Of a stretch of 53,658 bases of DNA, positions 27,110 to 36,651 are shown piece by piece. Every line of letters begins with the position of its first letter. Position 1 is the first letter of the stretch. The position numbers and the translations under genes were made by a program. Under the pieces are notes generated by a model, which did not search any database, had not been told where the DNA came from, and worked only from the letters and a program-made list of their open reading frames with translations. The DNA is taken from contig AEVK01000116.1 of NCBI GenBank assembly GCA_000209515.2, forward strand, positions 1-53,658, read 5' to 3'. The DNA is from a gamma proteobacterium IMCC1989 (GTDB taxonomy: Bacteria > Pseudomonadota > Gammaproteobacteria > Pseudomonadales > Cellvibrionaceae).

Positions 27110-27598
27110 TGAGCATTAAAGGTGTGTTAGTGATGCAGGTCTTTGTTATGTTTGTTCACTGTGTCCCATTAACTTAATATCGTTATACTAGGCTTGACCT
27201 GGTATCCAGTTAGAGCCTGAGATCAATGGATTATGAAAACTTTCTCTGGCTTTCATTCTTCGGGCTCGCTTATCCGGACAAGTCTGTACCTACACATTTG
27301 TCCGGATAAGAAAAAATGCTTTCCTGAATAACACGCCTTGTTTTGATTTTCATGTTTCTTGACATCATAAGGCTGTTTGGCCATTGTCGTTATGGCTTGT
27401 CGCAATCCTCATGAAGTTAACAGGACATCAATGATATTTATTCTGTTGTGTCATTATCTGAAAATGTATTGGGAATATGTTGGTGGGTGACAGCGTATTC
27501 CTTTTTTATTCGTAGTATTTGTAGGATGAAAGTTAAGCTATTTAAGTAATGGGTTCTATGGTGTGGGTTATATTGAAACCTAGTGTAAATCGTTATTG
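27110..27598. other. Non-coding gap between FG-GAP gene and VF530 gene
   Basis: No convincing gene lies in this 489-bp stretch, only short chance frames. It contains one strong feature, the 13-bp inverted repeat listed separately. The remainder is T-rich and without recognisable sites or insertion-sequence ends. Confidence 0.5.
27269..27310. repeat. Perfect 13-bp inverted repeat, possible terminator or repeat element
   Basis: Arms CTTATCCGGACAA (27269-27281) and TTGTCCGGATAAG (27298-27310) are perfect complements around a 16-base loop, followed by AAAAAA. On the minus strand the hairpin is preceded by T residues rather than followed by them. It is 160 bp after the FG-GAP gene, far for a terminator, so a mobile palindromic element is possible. 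Confidence 0.6.
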
Positions 27599-27847
27599 TT
27601 AGCTTTTTGCTCTTCCCCATGGTGACTCTTCTGTAAAGGTTTTAATATATAAGCTTTCTACTTTGTCTCTTGCCCATTGGGTTTTTCGTAAAAATTTGAG
27701 CGAGGATTTAATGGAAGGGTCACTTTTGAAACAGTTGATATTAATGTATGCCGATAGGTCTTCCCAGCCATAATGATCGACCAGTTTGGTGACGACTTTC
27801 TCTAAGGTAATGCCGTGTAATGGATTGTTGGGTTGTTGATCACTCAT
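27599..27847 (-). CDS. VF530 family (DUF2132) protein
   Basis: An 82-aa protein matching the VF530/DUF2132 family: [22 protein letters not shown], then [22 protein letters not shown] are close to the family pattern. The family has a double-stranded DNA-binding structural proposal but no settled function. It begins 12 bp after the moaE stop on the same strand, the last gene of the dapD-dapE-moa run. Confidence 0.9.
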   Translation of the reverse strand: MSDQQPNNPLHGITLEKVVTKLVDHYGWEDLSAYININCFKSDPSIKSSLKFLRKTQWARDKVESLYIKTFTEESPWGRAKS

Positions 27848-27859
27848 ATTTTTCTTTCT

Positions 27860-28390
27860 CTATAAGGTTCTTTCTGTATTGTCTAGCCAGTGTTTTCTAG
27901 CGCTGGCATCGCTATCTTTAGCGTCTACCCATGCTTCACCTTTTGGTGTAATTTCTTTTTTCCAAAAGGGTGCATCCGTTTTTAAAAAATCCATAATAAA
28001 GGTAGCGGCAGCGAAAGCATCGGCGCGGTGTGGGCTATTTACGCCAATAAAAACAATTTGTTCGCCTAGCGATAAATGGCCAATACGATGAATAATACGT
28101 GTACTGATAATACCCCAGCGCTGTGTCGCTTGCTTAACAATGTTGTTCAACACTTTTTCTGTCATGGCGGGATAGTGTTCGAGAAATAATTGGGTATCTT
28201 CACCTTTAGTGAATTCTCGGACTAGTCCGGTAAAAGTGACAATTGCCCCAATGCTAGGCGCATCTTGCTGTAGCGCGGTATGTTCGTCTCCCACGTTAAA
28301 ATCGTTTTCTTGTATACGAATATGATTATGGAGAGTGTTGTGGAGAGAATTATGGAGAGGATTATGTTGGCTATTTATTTTATCCATCAT
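27860..28390 (-). CDS. moaE: Molybdopterin synthase large subunit MoaE
   Basis: About 176 residues. MoaE pairs with MoaD and converts precursor Z (cPMP) to molybdopterin. The core starts at IGAIVTFTGLVREF and includes LFLEHYPAMTEKVL, the IIHRIGHLSLGEQIVFIGVNSPHR stretch, the DAFAAATFIMDFLKTDAPFWKKE active-site region with its lysines, and a C-terminal Trp-Val end. The start ATG 28390 is one base after the moaD stop; the longer open frame runs through moaD and is not used. The N-terminus carries an unusual repeat, HNPLHNSLHNTLHNH, encoded by 12-bp units. Confidence 0.92.
   Translation of the reverse strand: MMDKINSQHNPLHNSLHNTLHNHIRIQENDFNVGDEHTALQQDAPSIGAIVTFTGLVREFTKGEDTQLFLEHYPAMTEKVLNNIVKQATQRWGIISTRIIHRIGHLSLGEQIVFIGVNSPHRADAFAAATFIMDFLKTDAPFWKKEITPKGEAWVDAKDSDASARKHWLDNTERTL
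28324..28370 (-). repeat. 12-bp tandem repeat inside moaE
   Basis: Three consecutive 12-base units of pattern NNTTRTGGAGAG (28324-28335, 28336-28347, 28348-28359) and a partial fourth encode repeating Leu-His-Asn-x blocks at the MoaE N-terminus, upstream of the conserved domain. Such in-frame minisatellites can vary in copy number without loss of function. Confidence 0.7.
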
Positions 28391-28391
28391 T

Positions 28392-28679
28392 TTACCCGCC
28401 TGTGACGGGAGGAAAAAACGCGACTTCGTCGTTGTCTTGAATAGGGTGGTTGTCTTGTGCAATCTCTTGGTTAACCGCGCAAAGAATATTGCCGTTAAAC
28501 GCCTTTTGCCATTGGTCATTGTATAAATGATTGTGCGAATGGTTTGTATGATGCGAGGCGCGTTGGCTAAGCTGTGTTTTAAGTGCGGCGACTGTATTTA
28601 TATGCTCTTGCCATTGCATTGTTTCTTCACCGCAATCTAGTGTTTCTCGTAGCTGTGCAAAATAGCGTAGGGTGATCAT
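28392..28679 (-). CDS. moaD: Molybdopterin synthase small subunit MoaD
   Basis: About 95 residues of ubiquitin-like fold. The N-terminus ITLRYFAQLRETLDCGEE and C-terminal FFPPVTGG are diagnostic: the terminal Gly-Gly is thiocarboxylated and donates sulfur to precursor Z within MoaE. A His/Asn-rich insert (SHHTNHSHNHLYN, about 50-62) is longer than usual. The start ATG 28679 lies eight bases after the moaC stop; the stop is followed one base later by the moaE ATG. Confidence 0.9.
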   Translation of the reverse strand: MITLRYFAQLRETLDCGEETMQWQEHINTVAALKTQLSQRASHHTNHSHNHLYNDQWQKAFNGNILCAVNQEIAQDNHPIQDNDEVAFFPPVTGG

Positions 28680-28686
28680 AAATGGG

Positions 28687-29151
28687 CTACCAATCGGATT
28701 TTCCGCCACGTTTTTCGCTGACTTTAATACCACTTATTTCCATGGTTTTATCTACGGCTTTACACATGTCATAGAGCGTTAATGCAGTGACAGAGGCGGC
28801 GGTGAGTGCTTCCATTTCTACACCTGTTTTACCGTCGAGCTTACAAAAGGTTTCGATGTCTACCCGTTGCAGTTCGATATTGGGTGTGAGTTCTACGCGA
28901 ATACTGGTGAGTGCTAGCGGATGGCAAAGAGGGATTAAGTCGGCACATTTTTTTGCGGCTTGAATACCCGCAATACGTGCGGTTGCAAAGACATCTCCTT
29001 TTTTATGTCCGCCATCGACAATTAATTGTAGTGTTTCTGCTTGCATACTCACATAGCCAACGGCGCTGGCGGTGCGAGTGGTGATGGCTTTACCGCTCAC
29101 ATCAACCATATGGGCATTGCCGTTTTGATTGATGTGAGTCAGTTTACTCAT
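28687..29151 (-). CDS. moaC: Cyclic pyranopterin monophosphate synthase MoaC
   Basis: About 154 residues. MoaC forms cyclic pyranopterin monophosphate from the MoaA product. Seen are the opening [14 protein letters not shown], the [30 protein letters not shown] run with the conserved catalytic region, and the end [29 protein letters not shown]. The ATG at 29151 overlaps the dapE stop as ATGA, so translation is coupled. No moaA is visible in this window. Confidence 0.93.
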   Translation of the reverse strand: MSKLTHINQNGNAHMVDVSGKAITTRTASAVGYVSMQAETLQLIVDGGHKKGDVFATARIAGIQAAKKCADLIPLCHPLALTSIRVELTPNIELQRVDIETFCKLDGKTGVEMEALTAASVTALTLYDMCKAVDKTMEISGIKVSEKRGGKSDW

Positions 29152-30320
29152 GGGAGTAACTCTTCCATGATGCCGGTGTAAATCGTCGTCAGGGTTTCTA
29201 GATCGCTGGCGAGTATGCATTCATCCACTTGATGAATTGTGGCATTGACTGGACCCAGTTCCACTACTTGCGAGCCGGTAGGTGCAATAAAACGCCCATC
29301 GGATGTGCCGCCTGCGGTAGACAGCTCTGTGTCGATACCGGTGGTTTTTTTAATGGCAGTCACTGCTGCATCCACTAAATCACCTTCGGCGGTGAGGAAA
29401 GGCAGTCCGCTAAGACGCCAGTCGACCACATAATCCAATTCGTGTTTTTGTAGAATCGCTTCTGTGCGTTGCTGTAATTCTTCGGCAGTGACTTCGGTGG
29501 AAAAACGGAAGTTACAAATAATATCGACCTTACCGGGAATCACATTGGTTGCACCGGTGCCGCTATTAAAGTTAGACACTTGAAAACTAGTGGCTGGAAA
29601 AAAGTCGTTGCCGTTATCCCAGTTTTCATTAGCGAGCTCTGCTAATGCAGGTGCAATGCGATGAATGGGGTTGTCAGCAAGATGAGGGTAAGCCACATGG
29701 CCTTGTTTACCATTAATGCTTAACCATGCGCCTAGTGAGCCTCGACGACCATTTTTAATGGTGTCACCAACCTTGCTAGTGCTTGATGGTTCGCCAACAA
29801 GACACCAATCAATATGTGTGCCTTGTTCTTGTAGGTGTTTGACGACCTTAACCGTACCATCAATGGCTGGCCCTTCTTCATCGGCAGTGATTAAAAAGGC
29901 AATGCGACCTGAGTGATTAGGATTGGCAGCAACAAAGTCTTCGCAAGCAACCACCATTGATGCCAAGCTGCCTTTCATGTCTGCCGCACCACGGCCATAT
30001 AACATGCCATCTTTAATGGTGGGTGAAAAGGGCGGTATTTTCCATTCAGATTCGGGGCCGGTAGGCACCACATCGGTATGACCTGCAAAACAGAAAATAG
30101 GCCCGCTATCGCCACGGACAGCCCATAAGTTTTTAATGGGCACGCCGCCTTCGTCAAAAATTAATGTTTGGCAATGAAAGCCAATGGCCTCTAGTCGCTT
30201 AATCATTAACGGTTGGCAGCCAGCGTCGTCGGGTGTGACCGACGGACGCTCAATTAAATCACAGGCTAGTTGCAGTGTGGGTGATAGTACTGATGTTGGT
30301 GCTGAAGTCGGATTAGTCAT
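29148..30320 (-). CDS. dapE: Succinyl-diaminopimelate desuccinylase
   Basis: A 390-aa M20-family metallohydrolase that cleaves N-succinyl-LL-diaminopimelate to LL-diaminopimelate in lysine and peptidoglycan precursor synthesis. Metal-ligand motifs are [21 protein letters not shown] and TADEEGP; the specificity region [12 protein letters not shown] is present. The ATG overlaps the dapD stop (TAATG), and its own stop overlaps moaC (ATGA). This fuses lysine and molybdopterin genes in one translationally coupled unit. Confidence 0.95.
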   Translation of the reverse strand: MTNPTSAPTSVLSPTLQLACDLIERPSVTPDDAGCQPLMIKRLEAIGFHCQTLIFDEGGVPIKNLWAVRGDSGPIFCFAGHTDVVPTGPESEWKIPPFSPTIKDGMLYGRGAADMKGSLASMVVACEDFVAANPNHSGRIAFLITADEEGPAIDGTVKVVKHLQEQGTHIDWCLVGEPSSTSKVGDTIKNGRRGSLGAWLSINGKQGHVAYPHLADNPIHRIAPALAELANENWDNGNDFFPATSFQVSNFNSGTGATNVIPGKVDIICNFRFSTEVTAEELQQRTEAILQKHELDYVVDWRLSGLPFLTAEGDLVDAAVTAIKKTTGIDTELSTAGGTSDGRFIAPTGSQVVELGPVNATIHQVDECILASDLETLTTIYTGIMEELLP

Positions 30321-31354
30321 TAATTATTCGCGTGTAGTTCTTCGTTTAGGGCAACAGATGATTTGTTGGCGATACATTCTACGGCACCACTAATGGAATT
30401 GCGGCGGAACAATAAATCGTTTTTGCCTGACAAATCACGGGCTTTGATGACTTGAACTAATTCACCGGCATCGTCTAATAAATTTACTTTTGTACCAGCA
30501 GTGATATAAAGACCTGATTCAACGGTGCAACGATCACCTAGTGGAATACCAATGCCTGAGTTTGCGCCAAGCAATGATTCCTTGCCGACAGAAATTACAA
30601 TGTTACCGCCGCCAGATAATGTGCCCATGGTTGAGCAACCGCCGCCAAGGTCTGAGCCTTCGCCCACAACTACACCTGCGGAAATACGACCTTCGATCAT
30701 GCTAGTGCCCAGTGTACCGGCATTAAAATTCACAAAGCCTTCGTGCATGATGGTAGTGCCTTCGCCGATATGCGCGCCTAAACGTACACGAGCGGTATGG
30801 GCAATGCGCACACCAGAAGGCACAACGTAGTTAGTCATTTTCGGGAATTTGTCTACACAGTCAACCGTAAGTAGTTCGCCTTTTAAACGTGCGTCTAACT
30901 GACGATCTGCTAATTCGGCAAGATCGACTGCGCCTTTATTGGTCCATGCTACGTTAGGTAATACGCCGAATAAACCGGTGAGATTAGTGCCGTGTGGTTG
31001 TACTAAGCGGTGTGATAATAAATGAAGTTTTAGGTAGCCTTCTGGGTCTGAACTAGGCGCGTCGTCGGTAGCAAGTAATGTAACGACTAAAGGTTGTTCA
31101 CTAATAGATAGCGTTGCGGCTAAATTTGCTTGGTCCATTTCACCGGCATCTGATAATACAGTCGCAATGGCAGCCATTTGATGTTGGCTGACGGTAATTG
31201 CTTGGTTGCCTTCGGTGTAATCGCTAGCACGTTTTATGGCATCAACAATGGTGTTTGATGGATGTAATAGAGGTGTAGCGTAAAAAACATCTAGCCATTC
31301 TTGTTTATTGTTTTGTGTGCCGATGCCTAGGCCGATGCTGTAAAAGTCTGTCAT
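30320..31354 (-). CDS. dapD: Tetrahydrodipicolinate N-succinyltransferase, long form
   Basis: About 344 residues, matching the longer DapD type of pseudomonads rather than the 274-residue enteric type. The left-handed beta-helix is visible as repeated hexapeptides ([26 protein letters not shown] type and [18 protein letters not shown]). It succinylates tetrahydrodipicolinate. The start is ATG 31354, with AAGGG eight bases upstream; the longer frame begins 12 codons earlier without a site. It precedes dapE by a one-base overlap. Confidence 0.94.
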   Translation of the reverse strand: MTDFYSIGLGIGTQNNKQEWLDVFYATPLLHPSNTIVDAIKRASDYTEGNQAITVSQHQMAAIATVLSDAGEMDQANLAATLSISEQPLVVTLLATDDAPSSDPEGYLKLHLLSHRLVQPHGTNLTGLFGVLPNVAWTNKGAVDLAELADRQLDARLKGELLTVDCVDKFPKMTNYVVPSGVRIAHTARVRLGAHIGEGTTIMHEGFVNFNAGTLGTSMIEGRISAGVVVGEGSDLGGGCSTMGTLSGGGNIVISVGKESLLGANSGIGIPLGDRCTVESGLYITAGTKVNLLDDAGELVQVIKARDLSGKNDLLFRRNSISGAVECIANKSSVALNEELHANN

Positions 31355-31447
31355 GGGGTTGCCCTTATTTTGGTGGGTATTTATTGGCAAATATTTCCCG
31401 ATAAATACCGTATGTTAATTGTAATACTCTGTGTTTTTGAGTAAGAG

Positions 31448-31798
31448 TTATGAAAAAATTTCGGTGTAATTAGCTTCGCTAAATCCCACTTTCGATATGT
31501 TGCTGGTTTCTAATAGCGGACGTTTTATTAACGTGGGATGTTCTAGCAGTATGGCGGCTGCGTATATGTAGTCGCTAGTAATATGTTCTTTTTCCGAGTT
31601 GGATAAAGTTTTCCATGTGGTGCTTCGTTTATTGACGAGAGTGTTTAAGCCGATAGTGTCGATCCACCCTTGAACTTGCGTTTCGCTTAAACCATCGACG
31701 CGAAAATCATGGAATTGATAATCAATGTTTTGTGCATCTAACCAACGACGGGCTTTTTTGACTGTGTCGCAGTTTTTGATGCCATATAGAGTGGTCAT
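31448..31798 (-). CDS. ArsC/Spx-like thioredoxin-fold reductase (YffB type)
   Basis: A 116-aa ArsC-family protein. The N-terminal GIKNCDTVKKARRWLD contains the single active-site Cys (Cys10), followed by FHDFRVDGL and the LIKRPLLE segment of the YffB/MgsR subgroup. Members use thiol chemistry, and function is not established for the housekeeping copy. In gammaproteobacteria this gene is often near dapE/dapD or dapC, as here (93 bp upstream of dapD). Confidence 0.88.
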   Translation of the reverse strand: MTTLYGIKNCDTVKKARRWLDAQNIDYQFHDFRVDGLSETQVQGWIDTIGLNTLVNKRSTTWKTLSNSEKEHITSDYIYAAAILLEHPTLIKRPLLETSNISKVGFSEANYTEIFS

Positions 31799-31930
31799 AA
31801 TGCGGTCTCGATAGTAATGGTTTTATGTTTGTTTTTATAGAAATAACTCTAAGAATCGTGGCGGCGAATTATAACAGGTGTTGTTCTGGCCGTCAGGGTA
31901 TAGGCCTTCTCTATAGGTCTTGTCTATTAG

Positions 31931-32584
31931 TTATGGTTTTAGCACTATTTTAGGTTTTTTACGGTTGGGATAGCAGGTGGTGCAAATAGGGCAGGTAAGG
32001 CCGTAGCAGCTTCTGGCGGTGCAGTATTCGCGGCCATAGTAAATAATCTGTACGTGGAGTTTATTCCAGCGGTCTTTGGGGAATAAGCGTTTTAGGTCTT
32101 TTTCGGTTTGAGTAACGTTTTTACCGTTCGTGAGTCCCCAGCGCTGGGCGAGACGATGTATATGGGTGTCGACAGCAAAGGCGGGTATATCGAACGCCTG
32201 TGACATGACGACGCTAGCGGTTTTATGACCAACACCGGGTAGTGTTTCAAGTGCATCCATATCGACAGGCACTTCGCCATCATATTGGTTGACCAACATC
32301 TGTGATAACACAGAAATCGCTTTCGACTTTTGGGGTGACAGTCCGCAGGGGCGAATCACCGCTTTAATTTCTTCGATAGGCACTTTTGCCATGTCGAAGG
32401 GGTTATCTGCTAATTGCCATAACAGTGGTGTGATTTTGTTGACTCGTTCATCCGTGCATTGTGCCGATAATAATACTGCTACCAATAAAGTGTATGGGTC
32501 TTTATGGTCTAGTGGGATGGGTGGCTCTGGGTAGAGCGATTCCAGTTTCTCTAGAATATAGGCGGCACGTTCTTTTTTTAGCAT
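31931..32584 (-). CDS. nth: Endonuclease III, DNA glycosylase/AP lyase
   Basis: A 217-aa endonuclease III that removes oxidised pyrimidines. The helix-hairpin-helix LPGVGHKTASVV, with catalytic Lys in GHKTA, and the downstream DTHIHRLAQRWGL with the catalytic Asp are intact. The C-terminal iron-sulfur region has Cys188, Cys193, Cys198, Cys201 and Cys204; canonical spacing would need Cys at 188, 195, 198 and 204, but 195 is Gly. The ORF follows the dapC stop by 39 bp with ATG 32584. Confidence 0.92.
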   Translation of the reverse strand: MLKKERAAYILEKLESLYPEPPIPLDHKDPYTLLVAVLLSAQCTDERVNKITPLLWQLADNPFDMAKVPIEEIKAVIRPCGLSPQKSKAISVLSQMLVNQYDGEVPVDMDALETLPGVGHKTASVVMSQAFDIPAFAVDTHIHRLAQRWGLTNGKNVTQTEKDLKRLFPKDRWNKLHVQIIYYGREYCTARSCYGLTCPICTTCYPNRKKPKIVLKP

Positions 32585-32623
32585 GAGTATTGCACTTTTT
32601 GGTCGCGGGTTAAATTCGTCGCT

Positions 32624-33832
32624 CTATTCGGCTTTTATGCTTTGAATAAAATGTTTTAAACGCAATGCGGCTTCTTTACATTCTTCAACCGGAGCAACCA
32701 ATGCCATGCGCACATGGTTTTCACCCGGATTAATGCCATTATGTTCTCGGCTTAAGAAGCGCCCCGGTAGCACGGTAATGTGCTGCTCGCTGAATAACTG
32801 CTGAGTAAAGCTGACGTCATCTATCGGCGTTTTTGCCCACAAATAAAAGCTTGCAGGTGGCTGTGGAATATCCCATACACCGTCGAGTATTTCTTTAAAT
32901 AAACGGTATTTTTCACGGTATTGGTTACGGTTTTCGATAACGTGTTGCTCATCTTGCCATGCGGCAATACTAGCTAATTGTGTAGGAATCGACATGGCGC
33001 AACCGTGATAAGTACGGTATAGCAAAAACTGTTTCATCAGTTTTTCATCACCAGCGACAAAGCCAGATCGTAAACCGGGTAGGTTGGAGCGTTTGGATAA
33101 GCTGTGGAACACTACGCAGCGCTCAAAGCTGTTTCTGCCCATCTCAGCACAAGCTTGTAATAGACCGACGGGTGGCGCTTGCTCGTCACGATAGAGTTCA
33201 GAGTAGCATTCGTCGCTAGCAATAATAAAGTCGTAGCGATCGGCTAAGGCAATGAGTGTTTGATACTGCTGTGAATCGAGCAGTTGTCCGGTTGGGTTGC
33301 CCGGTGAGCATAAAAACAATAGTTGGCAGCGCTGCCATTCGGCCTCGGTGACTTCACTGAAATCAGGAAGATAGTTGTTTTGTTCAAGACAACTTAATAG
33401 CTTCAGTTCTGCTCCCGCCAAGATACTTGCGCCTTCATAAATTTGATAAAAAGGATTGGGCGATATCACTAATGGTCGTGTGGTCGGATCTATGACGGCT
33501 TGAGTAAAGGCAAATAAAGCTTCGCGTGTGCCATTTACGGGGAGTATGTGTTTGTCTGCTTGTAGACTGTTGGCCGAGAGAGAAAAGCGTTTACTTGCCC
33601 ACTCGCTGATGGCTTGGCGCAGCTCATCTGTTCCTTTGGTTGTAGGATACGCTGAGACTTGGTTTATATTAGTGACTAAGCTATCTAGTACAAATTGTGG
33701 TGGCGTATGTTTTGGCTCACCGATAGATAAAGGAATATGCGACAAATGCGCCGGAGGGGTGAGCTCTGACTTCAACGCTTTTAATTTTTCAAATGGGTAG
33801 GGGTGTAATTGTGCAAGCTGAGGGTGTGTCAT
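32624..33832 (-). CDS. dapC: Succinyldiaminopimelate aminotransferase, PLP fold type I
   Basis: A 402-aa class I aminotransferase acting between DapD and DapE. The PLP lysine lies in FHSLSKRSNLPGLRSGF, with SPNPFYQIYEGA and SDECYSELY as cofactor contacts. The gene start overlaps the glnD stop by four bases (ATGA). Gene context (glnD, dapD, dapE) supports the DapC assignment over other aminotransferases. Confidence 0.92.
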   Translation of the reverse strand: MTHPQLAQLHPYPFEKLKALKSELTPPAHLSHIPLSIGEPKHTPPQFVLDSLVTNINQVSAYPTTKGTDELRQAISEWASKRFSLSANSLQADKHILPVNGTREALFAFTQAVIDPTTRPLVISPNPFYQIYEGASILAGAELKLLSCLEQNNYLPDFSEVTEAEWQRCQLLFLCSPGNPTGQLLDSQQYQTLIALADRYDFIIASDECYSELYRDEQAPPVGLLQACAEMGRNSFERCVVFHSLSKRSNLPGLRSGFVAGDEKLMKQFLLYRTYHGCAMSIPTQLASIAAWQDEQHVIENRNQYREKYRLFKEILDGVWDIPQPPASFYLWAKTPIDDVSFTQQLFSEQHITVLPGRFLSREHNGINPGENHVRMALVAPVEECKEAALRLKHFIQSIKAE

Positions 33833-36546
33833 AGTTGTTCACTTACTATTTTATCAATATGTTTAGCATCTAGCTGTGTGCAGATGGCGTGTTGTAATTG
33901 TTCGCATAGCGCAGGGTCACTGAGTGGATTGCCGTCAGCGTCGGTAATAAAAAAGATATCTTCTACGCGCTCGCCTAGTGTGGTAATTTTTGCAGTGACG
34001 AGCTCAATATTATATTCGACTAGGATGCGCGCAAGGCGTGCTAAAAATCCGGGTCTATCTGGGCTGATCACTTCTAGTACCGTGTATTCATTTGAAATGT
34101 CATTATGAATGCTGGTGCGAGTGGGTGCAGAAAAATACTTTAATTGCCGAGGAATTCTGCGTTTAATAATATCGCTATATTTATCGGCAATAGAAAATTC
34201 TTCTAACAACAAATCAATAATTTGTGTCACTATTTCTGGATTTTGGCCAATGGGCAGGTCGTCTTGATCGAGTACATAAAATGTATCCATTGTGTGACCA
34301 GACGATGTTGCGCTATGAATTTGTGCGCTCTGAATATTTAAATTAAAGTGATCAAGGATGGTGGTAGTTGCGGCAAAAATATTTTGTTTGAGATCGGCTC
34401 GAATAAATATCTGCGTGACTGCATGTTCTCCCAAAACGGAAGAGTCAGAAATAATGACGAGCGGTTTTTCTGGGGTAGTGTGTGCAAGAATAGCTTCCGT
34501 GTGCCAAGCGATATCTTTTGCGGTTTCCCGTAAAAAATAGTCTTCGTCCACTGTTTTCCAAAAATCCCATACGGCTTGTTTACTGACATTATCTTTTAAT
34601 AATAAATATTTGATAGCGGCTTGTTGTGTGTCTTCTATGAGCTCGTGCCTATCAACTGGGTTTTCTAGTCCACGGCGCAATGCACGTTTGGTTTGTACGT
34701 ATAATTCGCTCATTAAGCTTGCTCGCCAACTGTTCCAAATGTCAGGGTTGGTGGCGTTCATGTCTGCGACCGTTAGTACATATAAATAATCCAAGCGTGC
34801 TTGGTCGCCCACAATTAATGCAAAATCATGTATCTCATCTGGGTCAGAAATGTCTTTTTTCTGTGATATGGATGACATTAGTAAATGGTTTTCAACTAAC
34901 CATGCCGCGAGACGCGCTTCACGTGCGGTGAATTGGTGCTGCAAGCAAAATTTAGCGACATCTACGGCGCCTAACGTGGAGTGGTCGCCGCCTCGGCCTT
35001 TGGCAATATCATGGTAGAGTCCCGCGCTGTAAAGTAATTCTATATTCCCTAAGCGTTTGATGATTTGGCAGGCCAGTGGATATTTATCGTTGTTCTTTTG
35101 CAGTAAAAATTTTCGCATAAAGCGAATGACGTTTAGTGTGTGTGCATCAACGGTATAAATATGAAATAAATCGTGTTGCATCTGACCAATGATGCGACCG
35201 AACTCTGGTAGGTATAAACCGAGTACTCCGTAGCGCACCATCCGTTTTAATTGTGTGACTAAGCGGTGGGGAGAGCTGAGTAAATCTAGAAATAATTGAT
35301 TGTTGGTTGGGTCTTTGGAAAATGCATCGTCAATTAAATAACGACTCTCTCTAATCAATCGAATAGTGAGTGCGCGTATGCCAATAATGTCTTTATGTTT
35401 TCCTAGCAATACAAAAATTTCTAATAATGCTGAGGGGGTGTCTGAAAAAACATTAACCTGTGTCACCTCAATATAGTTGTTACGTAGTTGAAAGCGCTCG
35501 TTAATGGGGGTGATTTCTATGGGCTGATCGAGTTTTAAAATGGCTTCATCAAGAAACTGTAGTAGTACATCGTTCAGCTCTCTTAGTGCTAAAACAATCC
35601 GATAGTAGCGATGCATAAACTGTTCAATCGCTAGGGCTTCATCGGTATCTTTGTAGCCGAAAAGTGTCGCAAGCTCTCGCTGATATTCAAACAGTAATCT
35701 TTCTTCTGGTCTTTTAGCCAGCAGGTGTAGACCGTAACGAACTCGCCATAAAAAATCTTCGCCGTCGGTTAAGATGGCATATTCTTTTTCGGTAAATAAG
35801 CCCGTTTGATTCAGTTTTTCGAAGGTGTCTACGTTAAAAAAACGTTTTGCTACCCACTTGATCGTTTGTATATCGCGTAAGCCGCCTGGTGCGTTTTTAA
35901 TGTTGGGTTCTAGGTTGTATTCGGTATTGTTATATTTGGCGTGACGGTCATTTTGCTCGTTCATTTTTGCGAGAAAAAAATCATCGTTGGCCCACATGTT
36001 TTGTGGTGCGGTTTTTGTACGCAACTCTTCGAGTAGAATGCGATTACCTTGCAATATCCTTGCTTCGGTAATGCTGGTAGCAACGGTAATGTCTTGTGAA
36101 ACAATATGAACGCATTCATTTAACGTACGAACACTATGCCCAATATCTAAGCCGATATCCCACAATAGCGTGATAAATTGCTCTATATGTTGAGAGTGTT
36201 TTTTAGACTCCCCATTCGCCATTAACACTAATAAATCTATATCAGATTTGGGATGCAGCTCGCCACGGCCATAGCCGCCAACGGCAATAAGGCTAATGCC
36301 TTCACCCCAGGGAAACTGGTGCCAAGCGTAATGTATCAAGCAATCAATCATGAGTGCTCTGGCATGAATGAGTTTGCGTACATTTTCACCTTCATGAAAT
36401 CGCATATCAAGATGGCGATCAATCGCTTCTTGCGCATCTTTAAACGGCGTAATGACAGTGTCAGCAGTTTGTAACGCACGTCCAAATGCTTTTTCGTCGA
36501 ATCCGAAAATAGATTGTTCAAATGCAGGAATAGTGGGGCGATTCAT
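33829..36546 (-). CDS. glnD: PII uridylyltransferase/uridylyl-removing enzyme GlnD
   Basis: A 905-aa bifunctional sensor of glutamine that adds or removes UMP on PII proteins. Domains in order: nucleotidyltransferase with GGYGRGELHPKSDIDLL at residues 90-106, a helical region, an HD domain with His512/Asp513 (LYHDIAKGRGGDHS), and two C-terminal ACT domains from about 715 on, the last with VISPDRPGFLARLARIL. All key residues appear intact. Located between map (105 bp upstream) and dapC (four-base overlap). Confidence 0.96.
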   Translation of the reverse strand: MNRPTIPAFEQSIFGFDEKAFGRALQTADTVITPFKDAQEAIDRHLDMRFHEGENVRKLIHARALMIDCLIHYAWHQFPWGEGISLIAVGGYGRGELHPKSDIDLLVLMANGESKKHSQHIEQFITLLWDIGLDIGHSVRTLNECVHIVSQDITVATSITEARILQGNRILLEELRTKTAPQNMWANDDFFLAKMNEQNDRHAKYNNTEYNLEPNIKNAPGGLRDIQTIKWVAKRFFNVDTFEKLNQTGLFTEKEYAILTDGEDFLWRVRYGLHLLAKRPEERLLFEYQRELATLFGYKDTDEALAIEQFMHRYYRIVLALRELNDVLLQFLDEAILKLDQPIEITPINERFQLRNNYIEVTQVNVFSDTPSALLEIFVLLGKHKDIIGIRALTIRLIRESRYLIDDAFSKDPTNNQLFLDLLSSPHRLVTQLKRMVRYGVLGLYLPEFGRIIGQMQHDLFHIYTVDAHTLNVIRFMRKFLLQKNNDKYPLACQIIKRLGNIELLYSAGLYHDIAKGRGGDHSTLGAVDVAKFCLQHQFTAREARLAAWLVENHLLMSSISQKKDISDPDEIHDFALIVGDQARLDYLYVLTVADMNATNPDIWNSWRASLMSELYVQTKRALRRGLENPVDRHELIEDTQQAAIKYLLLKDNVSKQAVWDFWKTVDEDYFLRETAKDIAWHTEAILAHTTPEKPLVIISDSSVLGEHAVTQIFIRADLKQNIFAATTTILDHFNLNIQSAQIHSATSSGHTMDTFYVLDQDDLPIGQNPEIVTQIIDLLLEEFSIADKYSDIIKRRIPRQLKYFSAPTRTSIHNDISNEYTVLEVISPDRPGFLARLARILVEYNIELVTAKITTLGERVEDIFFITDADGNPLSDPALCEQLQHAICTQLDAKHIDKIVSEQL

Positions 36547-36651
36547 TGTGTGGGTGCTTTCTGTGAGTACTTTTTGGGTTGTCTTTCTTGGATTGTCGTT
36601 ATTGTTTATGGCGATGATGCAATAGTGGCACCATCGCGAACATATTGATGA

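Noticed and set aside
27438-27620. A 60-residue frame overlapping the VF530 gene end
   Set aside because: No ribosome site or family match; it lies in the T-rich gap.
28324-28370. Possible CRISPR-like short repeats
   Set aside because: The 12-bp units are in frame within moaE and have no spacers.
36253-36474. Frames opposite glnD and other housekeeping genes
   Set aside because: All are shadows of well-identified genes on the other strand.
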